Assembly (NCBI GenBank): GCA_013365365.1 | Contig: JABVXU010000892.1 | Coordinates: 1-16,111, forward strand | DNA length: 16,111 nucleotides | From: Cruorifilaria tuberocauda | Lineage: Eukaryota > Nematoda > Chromadorea > Rhabditida > Onchocercidae | Direction of reading: 5' to 3' | Shown: positions 7,891 to 16,111 of the stretch, one piece after another | How positions within the stretch are numbered: position 1 is the stretch's first letter | Layout: every line of letters begins with the position of its first letter | Made by a program: the position numbers and the translations under genes | The notes under the pieces: model-generated | The model's database searches: none | What the model was told of the DNA's origin: nothing | What the model saw: only the letters and a program-made list of their open reading frames with translations

Positions 7891-8440
7891 TTTCTACAAA
7901 GGAGAAAAAAATGGAAATGTGATTTCGGAGGTAATAACTAAAAACAATTTATTACTGTAAACCGTACGATATTGACTGTTGTCCTTTTTCGGTACAGGTA
8001 ATTATGCGAGAAAAGAAAGAAGCAAAAGGAATGACTGGAAATTTAATTCAGCGAAAATTTAATTTTTTTTTTGAATTGTGAAAATGTTGTTAAATTCTTT
8101 TTTATTGAATAACAAAAAAAAAAATGAAATGAAAACTTTTTAATGATTTATTATCATTATCATTTATCATTAATTATCATAATTATCATTTATCATTTCT
8201 TATGATACAGCGCTGATTAATAATGATATATTTGATTTTGTGATTATTAAAAGATTTGATATGAAATTTGATAAAGTAATGAACAGAAACTAATAAAGTT
8301 ATTATTTGGTTTTATGAAATTTCATTATCAATTGCTGTATTGCTGTAATTAGATTGAAATATAAAATTATTGATTGAACTTTTCTTCTCAAATTTCCTCA
8401 ATTCAAATATATTCAAAAAATCTTGTTGAATTTGAAGTTA
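7891..8440. other. AT-rich spacer, no gene seen
   Basis: Contains short runs of ATTATCATTTATCAT around 8140-8200 and poly-A/T tracts. Splice-like sites (G|GTAATA at 7930, TACAG near 7998) do not connect to a credible coding frame. Confidence 0.5.
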
Positions 8441-8444
8441 AAAA

Positions 8445-8850
8445 AGTTTGAAGTTAAAAAATTTCCTACTTCAGATGAATCAAAAAAGTTTCTATTTCAG
8501 GTTAAATTTAAAAAAGTTCCTATTTCAGGTATCGTAGCATTAATTTACAGATAAAATTACTCCTTTAATATTTGCAATGTAACTTCCTATGCTGTGCTTT
8601 TCTGTTAATTCTTCATGTCTACTTGACCTTTACTTATCTGTACTATTTTTAGTACAAAATACCTATAAGGTCTTGCTAATCACTACAGGTTTAAAATTTT
8701 ATTACTATTCAGAGTAACTTATTATAACTGTATTTTTATAAACATTATATTGTGGAATAATTCGTTTCCGAAAATTAATTGAAGTATTTAGGATGGAAAG
8801 TTGAAATTAAAAAAGTTCTTATTTCTGGATATGGTGGCATTAAATGTATC
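8445..8850. repeat. Recurrent AAAAAAGTTYYTATTTC element
   Basis: The word AAAAAAGTTCCTATTTCAGG and close variants occur near 8450, 8486, 8510 and 8808. The last two copies are similar further downstream (…TATCGTAGCATTAA… against …ATATGGTGGCATTAAA…). The 8510 copy therefore looks like a degraded duplicate of the start of the segment at 8828, and in the 8808 copy the CAG is CTG. Confidence 0.45.
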
Positions 8851-9032
8851 GGAGAGAAAGCCCGAAATGCGGTATCGGTATATCACGGGATATCTGGAGA
8901 ATATAAGAGAAATTTTGAATTTGAGAAAATTACAGATAAACAAGGAATATTCTTCGTCCCCTTTTATAGGTCATTATCATGCATATTTCGTTAATTGTGA
9001 TACGAGTATGATCGGAGAGGATCAAATTGAGG
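8828..9032 (+). pseudogene. Possible decayed PAS-like coding fragment
   Basis: In one frame (8828-9032, stop at 9038) the segment reads DMVALNVSERKPEM, then RYRYITGYLENI, then HAYFVNCDTSM. ITGYLENI matches ITGYLKKI in the PAS-A of the minus-strand CLOCK-like gene, and the order Y-x-ITGYL … FVNC resembles the last two strands of a PAS-A domain. The segment is richer in G+C than its surroundings and ends at a possible G|GTAATT donor. Against a working exon: the place of the acceptor has TTTCTG instead of TTTCAG, another frame (8779-8994) is also open, and no bHLH partner exon is visible upstream. It could be a duplicated fragment or chance. Confidence 0.22.
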
Positions 9033-9203
9033 GTAATTAAAAATTTATCACTTAGGAATTTTAACAATTAAAAAAGATTAGAAGTTGAACTTGAGGAAAA
9101 TTGAATGAAAGTACAAGTTAACTTGTTTTGCACTATTACGTTTATTCTTCTTCTTCTTCCTTCCGTAAATAAATAAACTTTATTTTTCATTTATACTTAC
9201 GCA

Positions 9204-9324
9204 AAATACGTCTATTTCTCGAATGTCTTCTTTTTTTTTCTATGCATAATTCCATACATAAATTTTTACGGAATTACGGAATTATGCCGGAAAGGTTATT
9301 TTGAACGGAAGAGTAGACGTATTT
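9204..9324. repeat. Foldback (MITE-like) element with nested inverted repeats
   Basis: AAATACGTCTA (9204-9214) and its exact reverse complement TAGACGTATTT (9314-9324) form the ends. Inside, CATAATTCC (9245-9253) pairs with GGAATTATG (9278-9286). The similarity of the arms continues imperfectly inward (CTCTTCCG-like). There is no transposase and no clear target duplication. Confidence 0.5.
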
Positions 9325-9821
9325 CTCGTAGGTATAGTTGAAATAAAATTTATTTATTTATTTATCCAGGAAGAAATTCCAGATTATTGATAAGAAGAAT
9401 ATTATCACTAATCAGTGCTTTCTTTAAAATTAACTTTCCGATAATTTAACTGTTAACAAATAATTAATTAATCATCAATCGATTACTCCGCTGAATTATT
9501 GATGAAATACAAGAAGTTACAGATTGATAAAATTTACCTGAAGTTTAAAAATAAGTTCGATTTTACTAATAAACAGTTCATTCATATATGAATTAAAAGA
9601 TTAGATACTAGGTTAAAATTGGGAGATTTTAACTTTCCGATGTGAAATTTAAATTTCATTTAAAAATATAAGTTTAGGAAATTTAGGATATATAACTCAC
9701 AGACGAGAAAAACTTCATTTTTATCGATCCATTAATCTTCAGTACGATCAATAAAATATATTTACAATATCGTCAAAAGTTTTAAACAAGTGATAAGTGA
9801 TTAAAAAAAAAAAAAACAAAA

Positions 9822-9856
9822 TTATCCGAACAGAATTTTTCCGGAATTCCGGATAA
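9822..9856. repeat. Nested palindrome TCCGGAATTCCGGA
   Basis: A perfect 14-bp palindrome at 9840-9853 lies within a wider pairing of TTATCCG (9822-9828) with CGGATAA (9850-9856). It is conspicuous as a GC-containing palindrome in AT-rich DNA. Confidence 0.7.
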
Positions 9857-11890
9857 CATTGATCGTTTTCAGGAAGGTGAATGAATCATACAGCAGTAAA
9901 GTTTAACATATTTAAACAGTCTTATCAATTGCATTGATTTTTTATCATTGGTAGTTTAACATTACCTACAAAATGAATTATTATTTTTAATCATACGAAG
10001 TGAATATATGCTTTCGTAAAACGTTTCTCTAACGTTTAACTCACGCTATCTTTCACGTTTCCACGTAAGCTTATCAGTATAGCGAAATAAATTATTATAG
10101 AATTTCCTGTATATTTATTAATGCTTTTTGATTTACATTGCACTTTTGTTTACTTTGCACTTTTATTTCAAACAAAACATTTAATTTATCAAATAAAAAA
10201 ATTTTTTTTTTGCACATTTTATTAAAGATAAGAGTGAGTAAACTAATTCCATCTTTTTTGATTTTATTTAAAAAGTTTTTCATTTAAACTCTCACCGTTG
10301 TCACTTTTGTTTTTGTTACTTTTATTTACTTATCAAATATAATTATTGATGCTTTATATTAATTAAGTTTGATTTTAATTAATTTTTATTGCTCCAATTC
10401 TTTTGCCTCAATTTATCGATTTATCGATTAATTAGATAAACTGTGTGCATGCATTGATCATATGTTATTGATTATATCATTAAGAATATAACTTTTAATT
10501 AATTTCGAAAAGGAATATAAAGTAAAGTAAAGTAAAATCAGCAGAGTTATTGAAAACTTTACAAACAATTTTAATAGTATGATTAGCAAGGAAATTTATT
10601 CTGCGTAAATCGTAAAGAAATTCGCAAGTGATTAAAGTTAAAGAATTAAACTGTGATAGATTATAATTATGTGATAATGTAAGAAAAAAAAATACAAAAA
10701 TTATCGAAATAAAATTAATTTGCTTGAAATCGATGAAAATTGACTTAGAACTGATAAGATTGATAAGATTGGTGATAAAGGAGTTGAATATCATTGATAA
10801 ATTACAGTAAAAATTATCAAAATGGTATTCGAACAAAAACATATTTGGATAAAATTCAGCATGGTGCAGCATGATTACGATGATTACGATGATTTATAAT
10901 GGGATAGATTTAGGTTCGTATCTGGCAATCAAATAATTGATATATTGTTTATAAGTGATAATAATTAAGATAAGAACAGAATATATTTCTGGGAATAACT
11001 TTTTAAGTATAATATTGTCAGTTAACAAAGTAAATTATTTAGGATAACCGATGAAATAGTTTAGGAAAATGAAATTTTTTTGAAATAATGATAAGAAATG
11101 ATTAAAATAAATAAGTTTAATTAAAGTATTAAATCAATGGAAATATTCTCTTTATCACTTGATGAAATTGAAATTTATACAAGTAAATTTTCTCAAAAGT
11201 ATACTAATTTGCAGTTTATTCTAGGTAAGTATTTAGGTAAGTTTGTTAGATAAGTTTGTGTTAGGTGAATTTCGTAAACTTTTACTCATAGAATAATTTT
11301 TTATAAATGGTAAACAATTTACAGTATAATGCAAATAAATCAATATTGATGGTAAATTTTAAATAGTAACTATAAAACTTACCTAAATACTTTTCTCTAC
11401 ATAATGAAAGGACAATTATTGAAATCAAAAATTTCAACTTTTTTCGTTTCTAAGTTATGAATGAAAGCAACAAGAATAAAATACAAATTATTGAAATGAT
11501 TTCTTCTCATTTAAAGTAAGTCATTTATCAACTTACGTGACGTATACGTGAAAGGTATTTTTAATTCTTATCATTTTGTTTTTGTTTATCAATTTCCCTT
11601 TAATTTATTTATAGTCTATTTGTGAACAAAAGTTGATAGTTTTATAGCAATGATTTATTCAAATTTAATGAGATGCTATCATTTTTCTAAAAATTTTAAC
11701 TCTTTTGATTACTCATTGAGAAAATTACTCATTTGATTTTTGATTACTTATTTGATTACTCATTTTATCATTTTATCATTATCATAGACATTTATCAGAA
11801 AATTTACGATTACAAATCATTCTGAAATCGATTTCAATCAATCTGTTAATATTTGCAATTTTCTATTCGAAGCAAAACATTTGTTTTATT
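9857..11890. other. AT-rich intergenic stretch, no gene supported
   Basis: Contains ACGTG-type sites at 10054-10067 (CACGTT, CACGTA) and 11534-11550 (two TACGTG). A 125-codon minus-strand open frame (10872-10495) is dominated by Phe, Ile, Asn and Leu, as expected from reading A-rich DNA backwards. It shows no domain, no conserved motif and no splice structure. A 62-codon minus frame (10283-10095) is similar. Confidence 0.55.
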
Positions 11891-11895
11891 TTTAC

Positions 11896-12034
11896 TGATA
11901 TTTTAGGATTAATGATATTTTACTGATAATGATTGCTGATATTTTAGGATTAATGATATTTTACTGATAATGATTGCCGATATTTTAGGATTAATGATAT
12001 TTTACTGATAATGATTGCTGATATTTTAGGGTTA
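11896..12034. repeat. 41-bp tandem repeat (about 3.4 units)
   Basis: Units contain GATATTTTAGGATTAATGAT followed by ATTTTACTGATAATGATTGC, nearly identical between copies. An ATTTCA run follows at 12055-12080. Confidence 0.85.
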
Positions 12035-12281
12035 ACTTTCGCAATATCAGATTTTAATTTCAATTTCAATTTCAATTTTCAATTTTCATATTTGAATTTA
12101 ATGCAGGGTAATATTAAAATTTTTTTTTCATTATTTTCTCAGTGCTTTTATGTTAATTCATTTGTAATTCACTGATAACTTGATTAAAGGTAAAATGTTA
12201 ATTTCTTACCATAACTGTTTATGATAATGCAATTGGAAACGGTAGATATTTAGGTATACAAAACAAAAATAACAGAAGGAA

Positions 12282-12444
12282 AACTTTATTACTTAAACAA
12301 AAATATTATTACTTTAATAAATATGCAGCGATAACTTATATAAACTTAAAACTTTATTACTTAAACAAAAACATTATTACTTTAATAAATATGCAACGAT
12401 GGCTTATATAAACTTAAAACTTTATTACTTAACAAAAACATTAT
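12282..12444. repeat. 68-bp tandem repeat in the 3' flank of the KEN-repeat gene
   Basis: Two full units and a partial one, with TTTATTACTT starting at 12285, 12353 and 12421 (step 68). On the minus strand each unit presents an AATAAA hexamer followed by the same flank, so the 3' end of the gene has several equivalent polyadenylation signals. Confidence 0.88.
12421..12426 (-). terminator. Polyadenylation signal AATAAA of the KEN-repeat gene
   Basis: AATAAA on the minus strand, 38 nt downstream of the TAG stop. It is the nearest of three copies carried by the 68-bp repeat (others at 12353-12358 and 12285-12290). Such a short 3' UTR is normal for nematode genes. Confidence 0.55.
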
Positions 12445-12464
12445 TATTATAAGTTGTTATTATC

Positions 12465-12935
12465 CTATTTTGGAGGACGATTTTCCTTATCCGAATCATC
12501 ATCACCTGTGAAATCGCTGTTATCCTCTTTCGGACGACGATTTTCCTTATCCGAATCATCATCAACTATGGAATCGCTGTTATCCTCTTCCGGATGACGA
12601 CTTTCCTTGCCCGAATCTTCGACATCCATTGAATCGCTATTATCCTCTTCTGGACGACGATTTTCCTTATCCGAATCATCATCAGTTATAGAATCGCTAT
12701 TATCCTCTTCCGGATGACGATTTTCCTTATCTGAATCATCATCAGTTATAGAATCGCTATTATCCTCTTCCGGATGACGATTTTCCTTATCTGAATCTCC
12801 TATAGCCATTGAATCACTATTATCCTCTTCCGTACGATTTTCTTCCGGACTATCCACTTCTGTACTACGACTCCCCTTATCCGAATCTCCATCATGCATT
12901 GATTCATATCCGGAATCTTTTAATTCCTTTTCATT
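12465..12935 (-). CDS. KEN-repeat gene exon 2
   Basis: 156 codons plus TAG, behind a TTTCAATTTCAG acceptor (G at 12936). The frame is open for nine more codons into the intron, but the textbook acceptor and matching phase favour splicing. The TAG falls inside a repeat unit where other units have GAG (Glu). Confidence 0.82.
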   Translation of the reverse strand, partial: NEKELKDSGYESMHDGDSDKGSRSTEVDSPEENRTEEDNSDSMAIGDSDKENRHPEEDNSDSITDDDSDKENRHPEEDNSDSITDDDSDKENRRPEEDNSDSMDVEDSGKESRHPEEDNSDSIVDDDSDKENRRPKEDNSDFTGDDDSDKENRPPK

Positions 12936-13185
12936 CTGAAATTGAAACAAAAAATGAAGCAATCATTAGAAACGATTTATCACATCAAATTCTCTTCAAG
13001 TAGTAACTTACACGTTCGATTAGCAACTTTATCAGTCTCTCATGTTCTTCGTTACTCGTTTTTCGTTTCTCACACGTACACTGACGTGAACAATATGGTG
13101 CTGACGTGAAAGTTGGCTGATGCAATGGTGGTTCTGGTTCTTTGCACATCGATTTCTTAGGTGTTGTACAACCATTTTCCTCCAT
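12465..13185 (-). CDS. Acidic KEN-box repeat protein, 214 residues, two exons
   Basis: Exon 1 is 13185-13012 and exon 2 is 12935-12465, joined in phase 0. The ATG has A at -3 and G at +4, and an in-frame TAA lies five codons upstream (13200-13198). Residues 1-45 carry a TPKK site (8-11) and Cys in YCSRQCTC (31-38). Residues 46-64 (EEHERLIKLLIERNEKELK) form a likely amphipathic helix that spans the splice junction. DSGYES is at 65-70. From 101 to the end is a 20-residue repeat with KENxxP at 108, 128, 148, 188 and 208 and a degenerate KES at 168. The protein is extremely acidic and looks disordered. KENxxP is the APC/C degron form and DSGxxS the beta-TrCP phosphodegron, so a cell-cycle-regulated unstable protein is inferred. 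I recognise no family; the name and function are unknown. Confidence 0.82.
12475..12834 (-). repeat. In-frame 60-bp coding repeat, six units
   Basis: Exactly 60-bp periodic, encoding units of the form DDDSDKENRxPEEDNSDSxx. Most differences between units fall in the first two to four residues of the unit and at the x of RxP. A further diverged unit with an insertion lies toward the N terminus (about residues 72-100). The high nucleotide identity suggests recent expansion by slippage or unequal exchange, with the KEN core kept in five of six. Confidence 0.93.
13012..13185 (-). CDS. KEN-repeat gene exon 1
   Basis: 58 codons ending …LIKLLIER at a CGT|GTAAGTTAC donor (GT at 13011-13010), a near-consensus nematode donor. 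It encodes the Thr-Pro-Lys-Lys site, the Cys-containing stretch and the start of the helix. Overlapping open frames (13244-13032 minus, 13003-12809 plus) are shadows. Confidence 0.8.
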
Positions 13186-13310
13186 TCTTGAGAAACTTTA
13201 ACTCTCGATACTGAATCGAACGATAGCCAGAAGTAAACAAACAACAGAATATATGCTACTGCTAATCGTTAGCCAAAAAGCTAGAATGATAATCTCTATC
13301 GTATCTTATT

Positions 13311-13318
13311 TATTTATA
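13311..13318 (-). promoter_or_regulatory. TATA-like box of the KEN-repeat gene
   Basis: TATAAATA on the minus strand, about 126-133 bp upstream of the ATG. In AT-rich DNA such a match is weak evidence by itself; its position downstream of a GC box and a CCAAT box adds some support. Confidence 0.3.
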
Positions 13319-13333
13319 CCTTTCTTAAACTAG

Positions 13334-13364
13334 AAATCCCGCCCCTTCTCAGGTCATTTATTGG
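13334..13364 (-). promoter_or_regulatory. CCAAT box and GC/E2F-like box of the KEN-repeat gene
   Basis: On the minus strand CCAAT (13364-13360) is followed by GGGGCGGGATTT (13345-13334), about 150-180 bp before the ATG. GGGGCGGG is a Sp1/KLF GC box and GGCGGGATTT is one base from an E2F-type site. A run of eight G/C bases is rare in this window. CCAAT plus GC/E2F elements is a familiar layout for cell-cycle promoters. Confidence 0.4.
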
Positions 13365-13378
13365 TTACTTCCTGACCT
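13351..13378. promoter_or_regulatory. Inverted pair of AGGTCA half sites
   Basis: AGGTCA at 13351-13356 and TGACCT at 13373-13378 face each other with 16 bases between, enclosing the CCAAT box. AGGTCA is the nuclear-receptor half site. The wide spacing is not standard for a dimer, so this is a weak call. Confidence 0.2.
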
Positions 13379-13399
13379 CAATTTAGCAAAGAATTGATA

Positions 13400-13700
13400 T
13401 TGCTGTATTTTCAAGATAAAGATTTTGGAAAAAAATCTTTAATGGAAAGGAAGAAATGTTATGAAGTGTTATCTCGATGGAAGTGAGTTATTAAATTAAC
13501 TTTTAGCAAAACATGCATACAACGATTATGACCTAATTTCATGAAATCATCATTTATGATTATGCTCTCGCTTGTTTTTTACAATCCACTTGACGATGAA
13601 TTATAATGATAGATAATGTGAGTGTGCAAAAATGATATGATATTAATTACTTCTATCGTGAGAATTTCCATTTCCATTTTACACCTGAATTAGATTCAGA
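13400..13700. other. Upstream flank of the KEN-repeat gene, no gene seen
   Basis: AT-rich sequence with ATGATTATG/CATCATTTATG short inverted words around 13545-13565. No open frame or splice structure of note. Confidence 0.5.
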
Positions 13701-13703
13701 GAA

Positions 13704-13900
13704 GAGATATCAAGTATAAAGTAAGATTTATGAATATAATCTTCAAAAAAAGTATTTCAAGCATATAAAATACTAAAAATTAAATATCAAATTATAAGTT
13801 CAGAGATATCAAGTTATAAAGTAAGATTTATGAATATAATCGCCAAAAAAAGTATTTCAAGCATGCAAAATACTAAAAATTAAATATCAAATTATAAGTT
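13704..13900. repeat. 99-bp tandem duplication
   Basis: GAGATATCAAG begins at 13704 and again at 13803. The two copies share GTAAGATTTATGAATATAAT and AAAAAAAGTATTTCAAGCAT, with few substitutions and a one-base insertion. Confidence 0.9.
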
Positions 13901-15880
13901 AGCGTTCGCAAAATATCAATCAATATCTTATCAATGGATTTTCTTAAAGTTATTTTCTTTTTTTATCAAATCACTAAAATAATAATAATAACTTTGGTAG
14001 ATTTAGATTATAAGACTTTGATGAAAAATTTTGAGTGAAAATAAATTATCACTTAACTTTTACAGTAACTTAACTCATTTAATTGCTTATATAAAACTGA
14101 AATTGAAATTTTTGCAAACATTTATTTTATAAATGTCATTTTAATATTGCTAGAGTTGATAAAAGTGATATTGATTGTGCTTACTCGATGAAATAATCTG
14201 AGATTTTGGATTGTTTTTAAAAGCTCAAAATATTTCAATTATAAGCTTTCAAAGATTTTTTTTATTTTCATATAACATTCCTAGCATTGATTTTAAAAAA
14301 TTGAAAAAATTAAAAATAAAAATTTTTAATTTAATTTTTTTGGGATATAAAATTTTTCCTTTTGTAAATTCCATTTCAGTTTTAATTAAAAAATTAAGAA
14401 AATTTTTATTGTCTTAATTTTTTTTATAAACTTAGAATTACTGCTTTTTTCATTTTCTTTTGTAACTTTGTTGAAAAGTTTTTACTTTCAAAAAAAGAGA
14501 TTTCAATTATAATAAATGAAAAAAAATATATTCTTTATATTAAATTCAAATTTGTATTTTACACTTATTTAAAAATTTTCATACAAAAATTGAAATTTGA
14601 ATTTTATAGTTTCAAGAGTTGGAAATGATTACAATAAGCAGATCAGTATTTTATTGATTATCGGTGCATCATAAGTATTGATTTGAACTTAAACGGTTCA
14701 ATCAGATTTGTTGAGGTTTTTTTTGAGGTTTTTGAGGTTTTTTTTTCTGCTACGAATGACTGTTTAATACTTTTTGATACTGCTTAATATTTACTCGTAT
14801 GGTTATTGAAAATCGCAATTATTTAAAAGTTATCTGTTCCTTAGGTATATGATAATCTTATCAGTTCAATCATTCTAGATTGACATGTATTACAGGAATT
14901 GCATCAATTGAATTTTCATAAATCAAGATATGAAAATTGAATTAGTTCAAACTTTTCTAAATCTGAAAATTTTCTACTTTGAAGCATGCAATTATAATCA
15001 ATTAAAATCTCAATCACTTATCACTCTTATCAATTATCTCACTTATCCTGCATTGTGATAAATCTGAATGATTAAAAATTTTAAATTCTCTCAATAAAAT
15101 CAAAATTCAATTTTAATTTTGGTGAAATAGACCTTGAAACGATTTGGAATTAAAAAATATATATATATTCCAACTTTTTATTATTTGACATAATCTGCTT
15201 GATTATACATACTGATTAATTATTTACTGTGAAATATAAATTACGATTTGATGATAGAATTTCTGACCTGATTACTGATATACCTGATAAGCTACAGTAT
15301 TCGTTCTTTTCAACTTTCGGAAGAGTTTTGTATGAATTAAAAAGTATTAAAATACCTGCTTTAAAAGAAAAACAATACTTTTTTAATTTAATTTTATTTT
15401 TTCATTTTAACAGAATTTATTTTTTATGTTAAATCATAAATAGTTAACATGCAAAATTGTTAATTGATAAGTTATTCATTTGATTTTTATCGATCGATCG
15501 ATACAAATCAATCATTTCGGTTATACATTTATTATGAATGATCGCTTATACAGTTCATCAGCTAAATAAATATGTTTAGATGCACTTGTTGACACTGATG
15601 AATTTATTATTTCAACTCATTAGCGATTTTTCTGCGCATGCTATACCTTCCATGCTCATGAACTTTAACCTTTATTAATTTAACTCTTTCATTATTTAAC
15701 CTAATATTTAACCTATGCTTTAATGTGCATGCTTTAACCTATATTGATGTCTTCATTAATGCAATGAAGTGTATTTTCATTTTTATTTATTAAAAAATTG
15801 AAATTTAATTATTTAACTTAAAATGATAACTTTACATTAGTAATATTACTTATCAGTCAACAGGCAAGTTCTTAGCATTC
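13901..15880. other. AT-rich stretch, no gene supported
   Basis: Contains a GAGGTTTTT run at 14713-14746 and an ATCGATCGATCGAT run at about 15489-15502. The open frame at 15229-15432 (plus) starts at GTG, has no acceptor or ATG, and its C-terminal third is Phe-rich low complexity. The frame at 14211-14417 (plus) is Lys/Ile/Phe low complexity. Neither is called. Confidence 0.55.
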
Positions 15881-15885
15881 TTTTT

Positions 15886-15890
15886 CTCCC

Positions 15891-15924
<34 letters not shown>

Positions 15925-15927
15925 CCT
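15886..15927. repeat. (CT)n microsatellite
   Basis: A CT dinucleotide tract with CCC interruptions at both ends. The rest of the window to 16111 is AT-rich with nothing recognisable. Confidence 0.9.
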
Positions 15928-16111
15928 GGATTTAACAATAAATTGCGTCTATTAATGTATTTTCAATCACAAACTTCTTCGGATTATGAAAAAAGCTTTT
16001 ACTTAGGGAAAATATTCGTTTGATCAAGTAAACAATATTATATGAAATCTCTCTTTGTGAGAGTTTTAAATCTTCTCACTACAACTCTTGAAAATTACTG
16101 GATTATGAAAA

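Noticed and set aside
7998..8065. Basic stretch ARKERSKRNDWKFN on the plus strand, resembling a bHLH basic region
   Set aside because: Only about six of fourteen positions agree with the real bHLH exon, no helix-loop-helix follows, and Arg/Lys-rich frames are common in AGA/AAA-rich DNA.
8961..8970. CCTATAAAAG, a good TATA box on the minus strand
   Set aside because: No transcription unit starts downstream of it, and the bases are explained at least as well by the possible coding fragment.
8779..8994. Alternative plus-strand frame (…VLISGYGGIKCIGEKARNAV…) overlapping the PAS-like fragment
   Set aside because: No family is recognised and it opens at TTG. It was kept only as a reason for doubt about the PAS-like reading.
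10495..10872. 125-codon minus-strand open frame, one of the longest in the central region
   Set aside because: Its sequence is Phe/Ile/Asn/Leu-rich as expected from A-rich DNA read backwards, with no motif, no splice support and no G+C rise.
12936..12962. In-frame Met and nine codons upstream of exon 2 as an alternative start for the KEN-repeat protein
   Set aside because: The bases form a textbook TTTCAATTTCAG acceptor, and exon 1 joins in phase with a strong donor and its own ATG.
15229..15432. Plus-strand open frame with plausible residues (YKLRFDDRISDLITDIPDKL…)
   Set aside because: It opens with GTG, has no acceptor or ATG, ends in Phe-rich low complexity, and matches no family that I recognise.
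1..16111. tRNA, rRNA, spliced-leader RNA and well-known nematode microRNA genes
   Set aside because: Reading both strands for conserved cores (for example the SL1 sequence and let-7 and lin-4 seeds with flanks) found none.

Overview
This is a eukaryotic, very AT-rich window (roughly three quarters A+T by eye). Its splice signals are compact, with TTTCAG- or TTTACAG-type acceptors and GTAAG donors, and it carries minisatellites, microsatellites and a high density of GATAA-type words. This style fits a nematode, most likely a clade III/filarial-type genome. The organism is an inference from composition and gene structure, not from a marker gene.

Two split genes can be supported, both on the minus strand. 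(1) At 3718-275 is the 5' part of a bHLH-PAS transcription factor whose bHLH and first PAS half-domain resemble CLOCK/NPAS2. Four exons join in one reading frame (3718-3654, 2876-2728, 2370-2177, 568-275) and give 234 residues; the gene continues beyond the left edge. The decisive exon, carrying the basic region and the RKMDKSSVL motif, is short and lies in a gap between long ORFs. (2) At 13185-12465 is a two-exon gene with a 76-bp intron, encoding a complete 214-residue acidic protein of unknown function. Its C-terminal half is a 20-residue repeat containing KENxxP in five of six units, preceded by a DSGYES motif. This suggests a protein whose level is controlled by APC/C and SCF-type ubiquitin ligases.

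The roughly 9 kb between the two genes (3719-12280) contains no gene I can support. It holds a diverged ~115-bp tandem repeat just upstream of the CLOCK-like gene (about 3930-4760), simple repeats (5022-5302), a 34-bp minisatellite (5632-5767), an ACGTG/E-box cluster (6887-6922), a 6 x 100-bp array with 15 copies of TACGTG or its complement (7295-7890), a possible decayed PAS-like coding fragment on the plus strand (8828-9032), a foldback element (9204-9324), and repeats of 41 bp and 68 bp ahead of the 3' end of the second gene. The right-hand 2.7 kb (13400-16111) is AT-rich, with a tandem duplication and a CT microsatellite.

The most interesting theme is a CLOCK-type bHLH-PAS gene whose own 5' flank carries a dense set of ACGTG-core elements, the class of site bound by bHLH-PAS dimers. 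Whether this is an autoregulatory region or only satellite sequence cannot be decided from the sequence alone.
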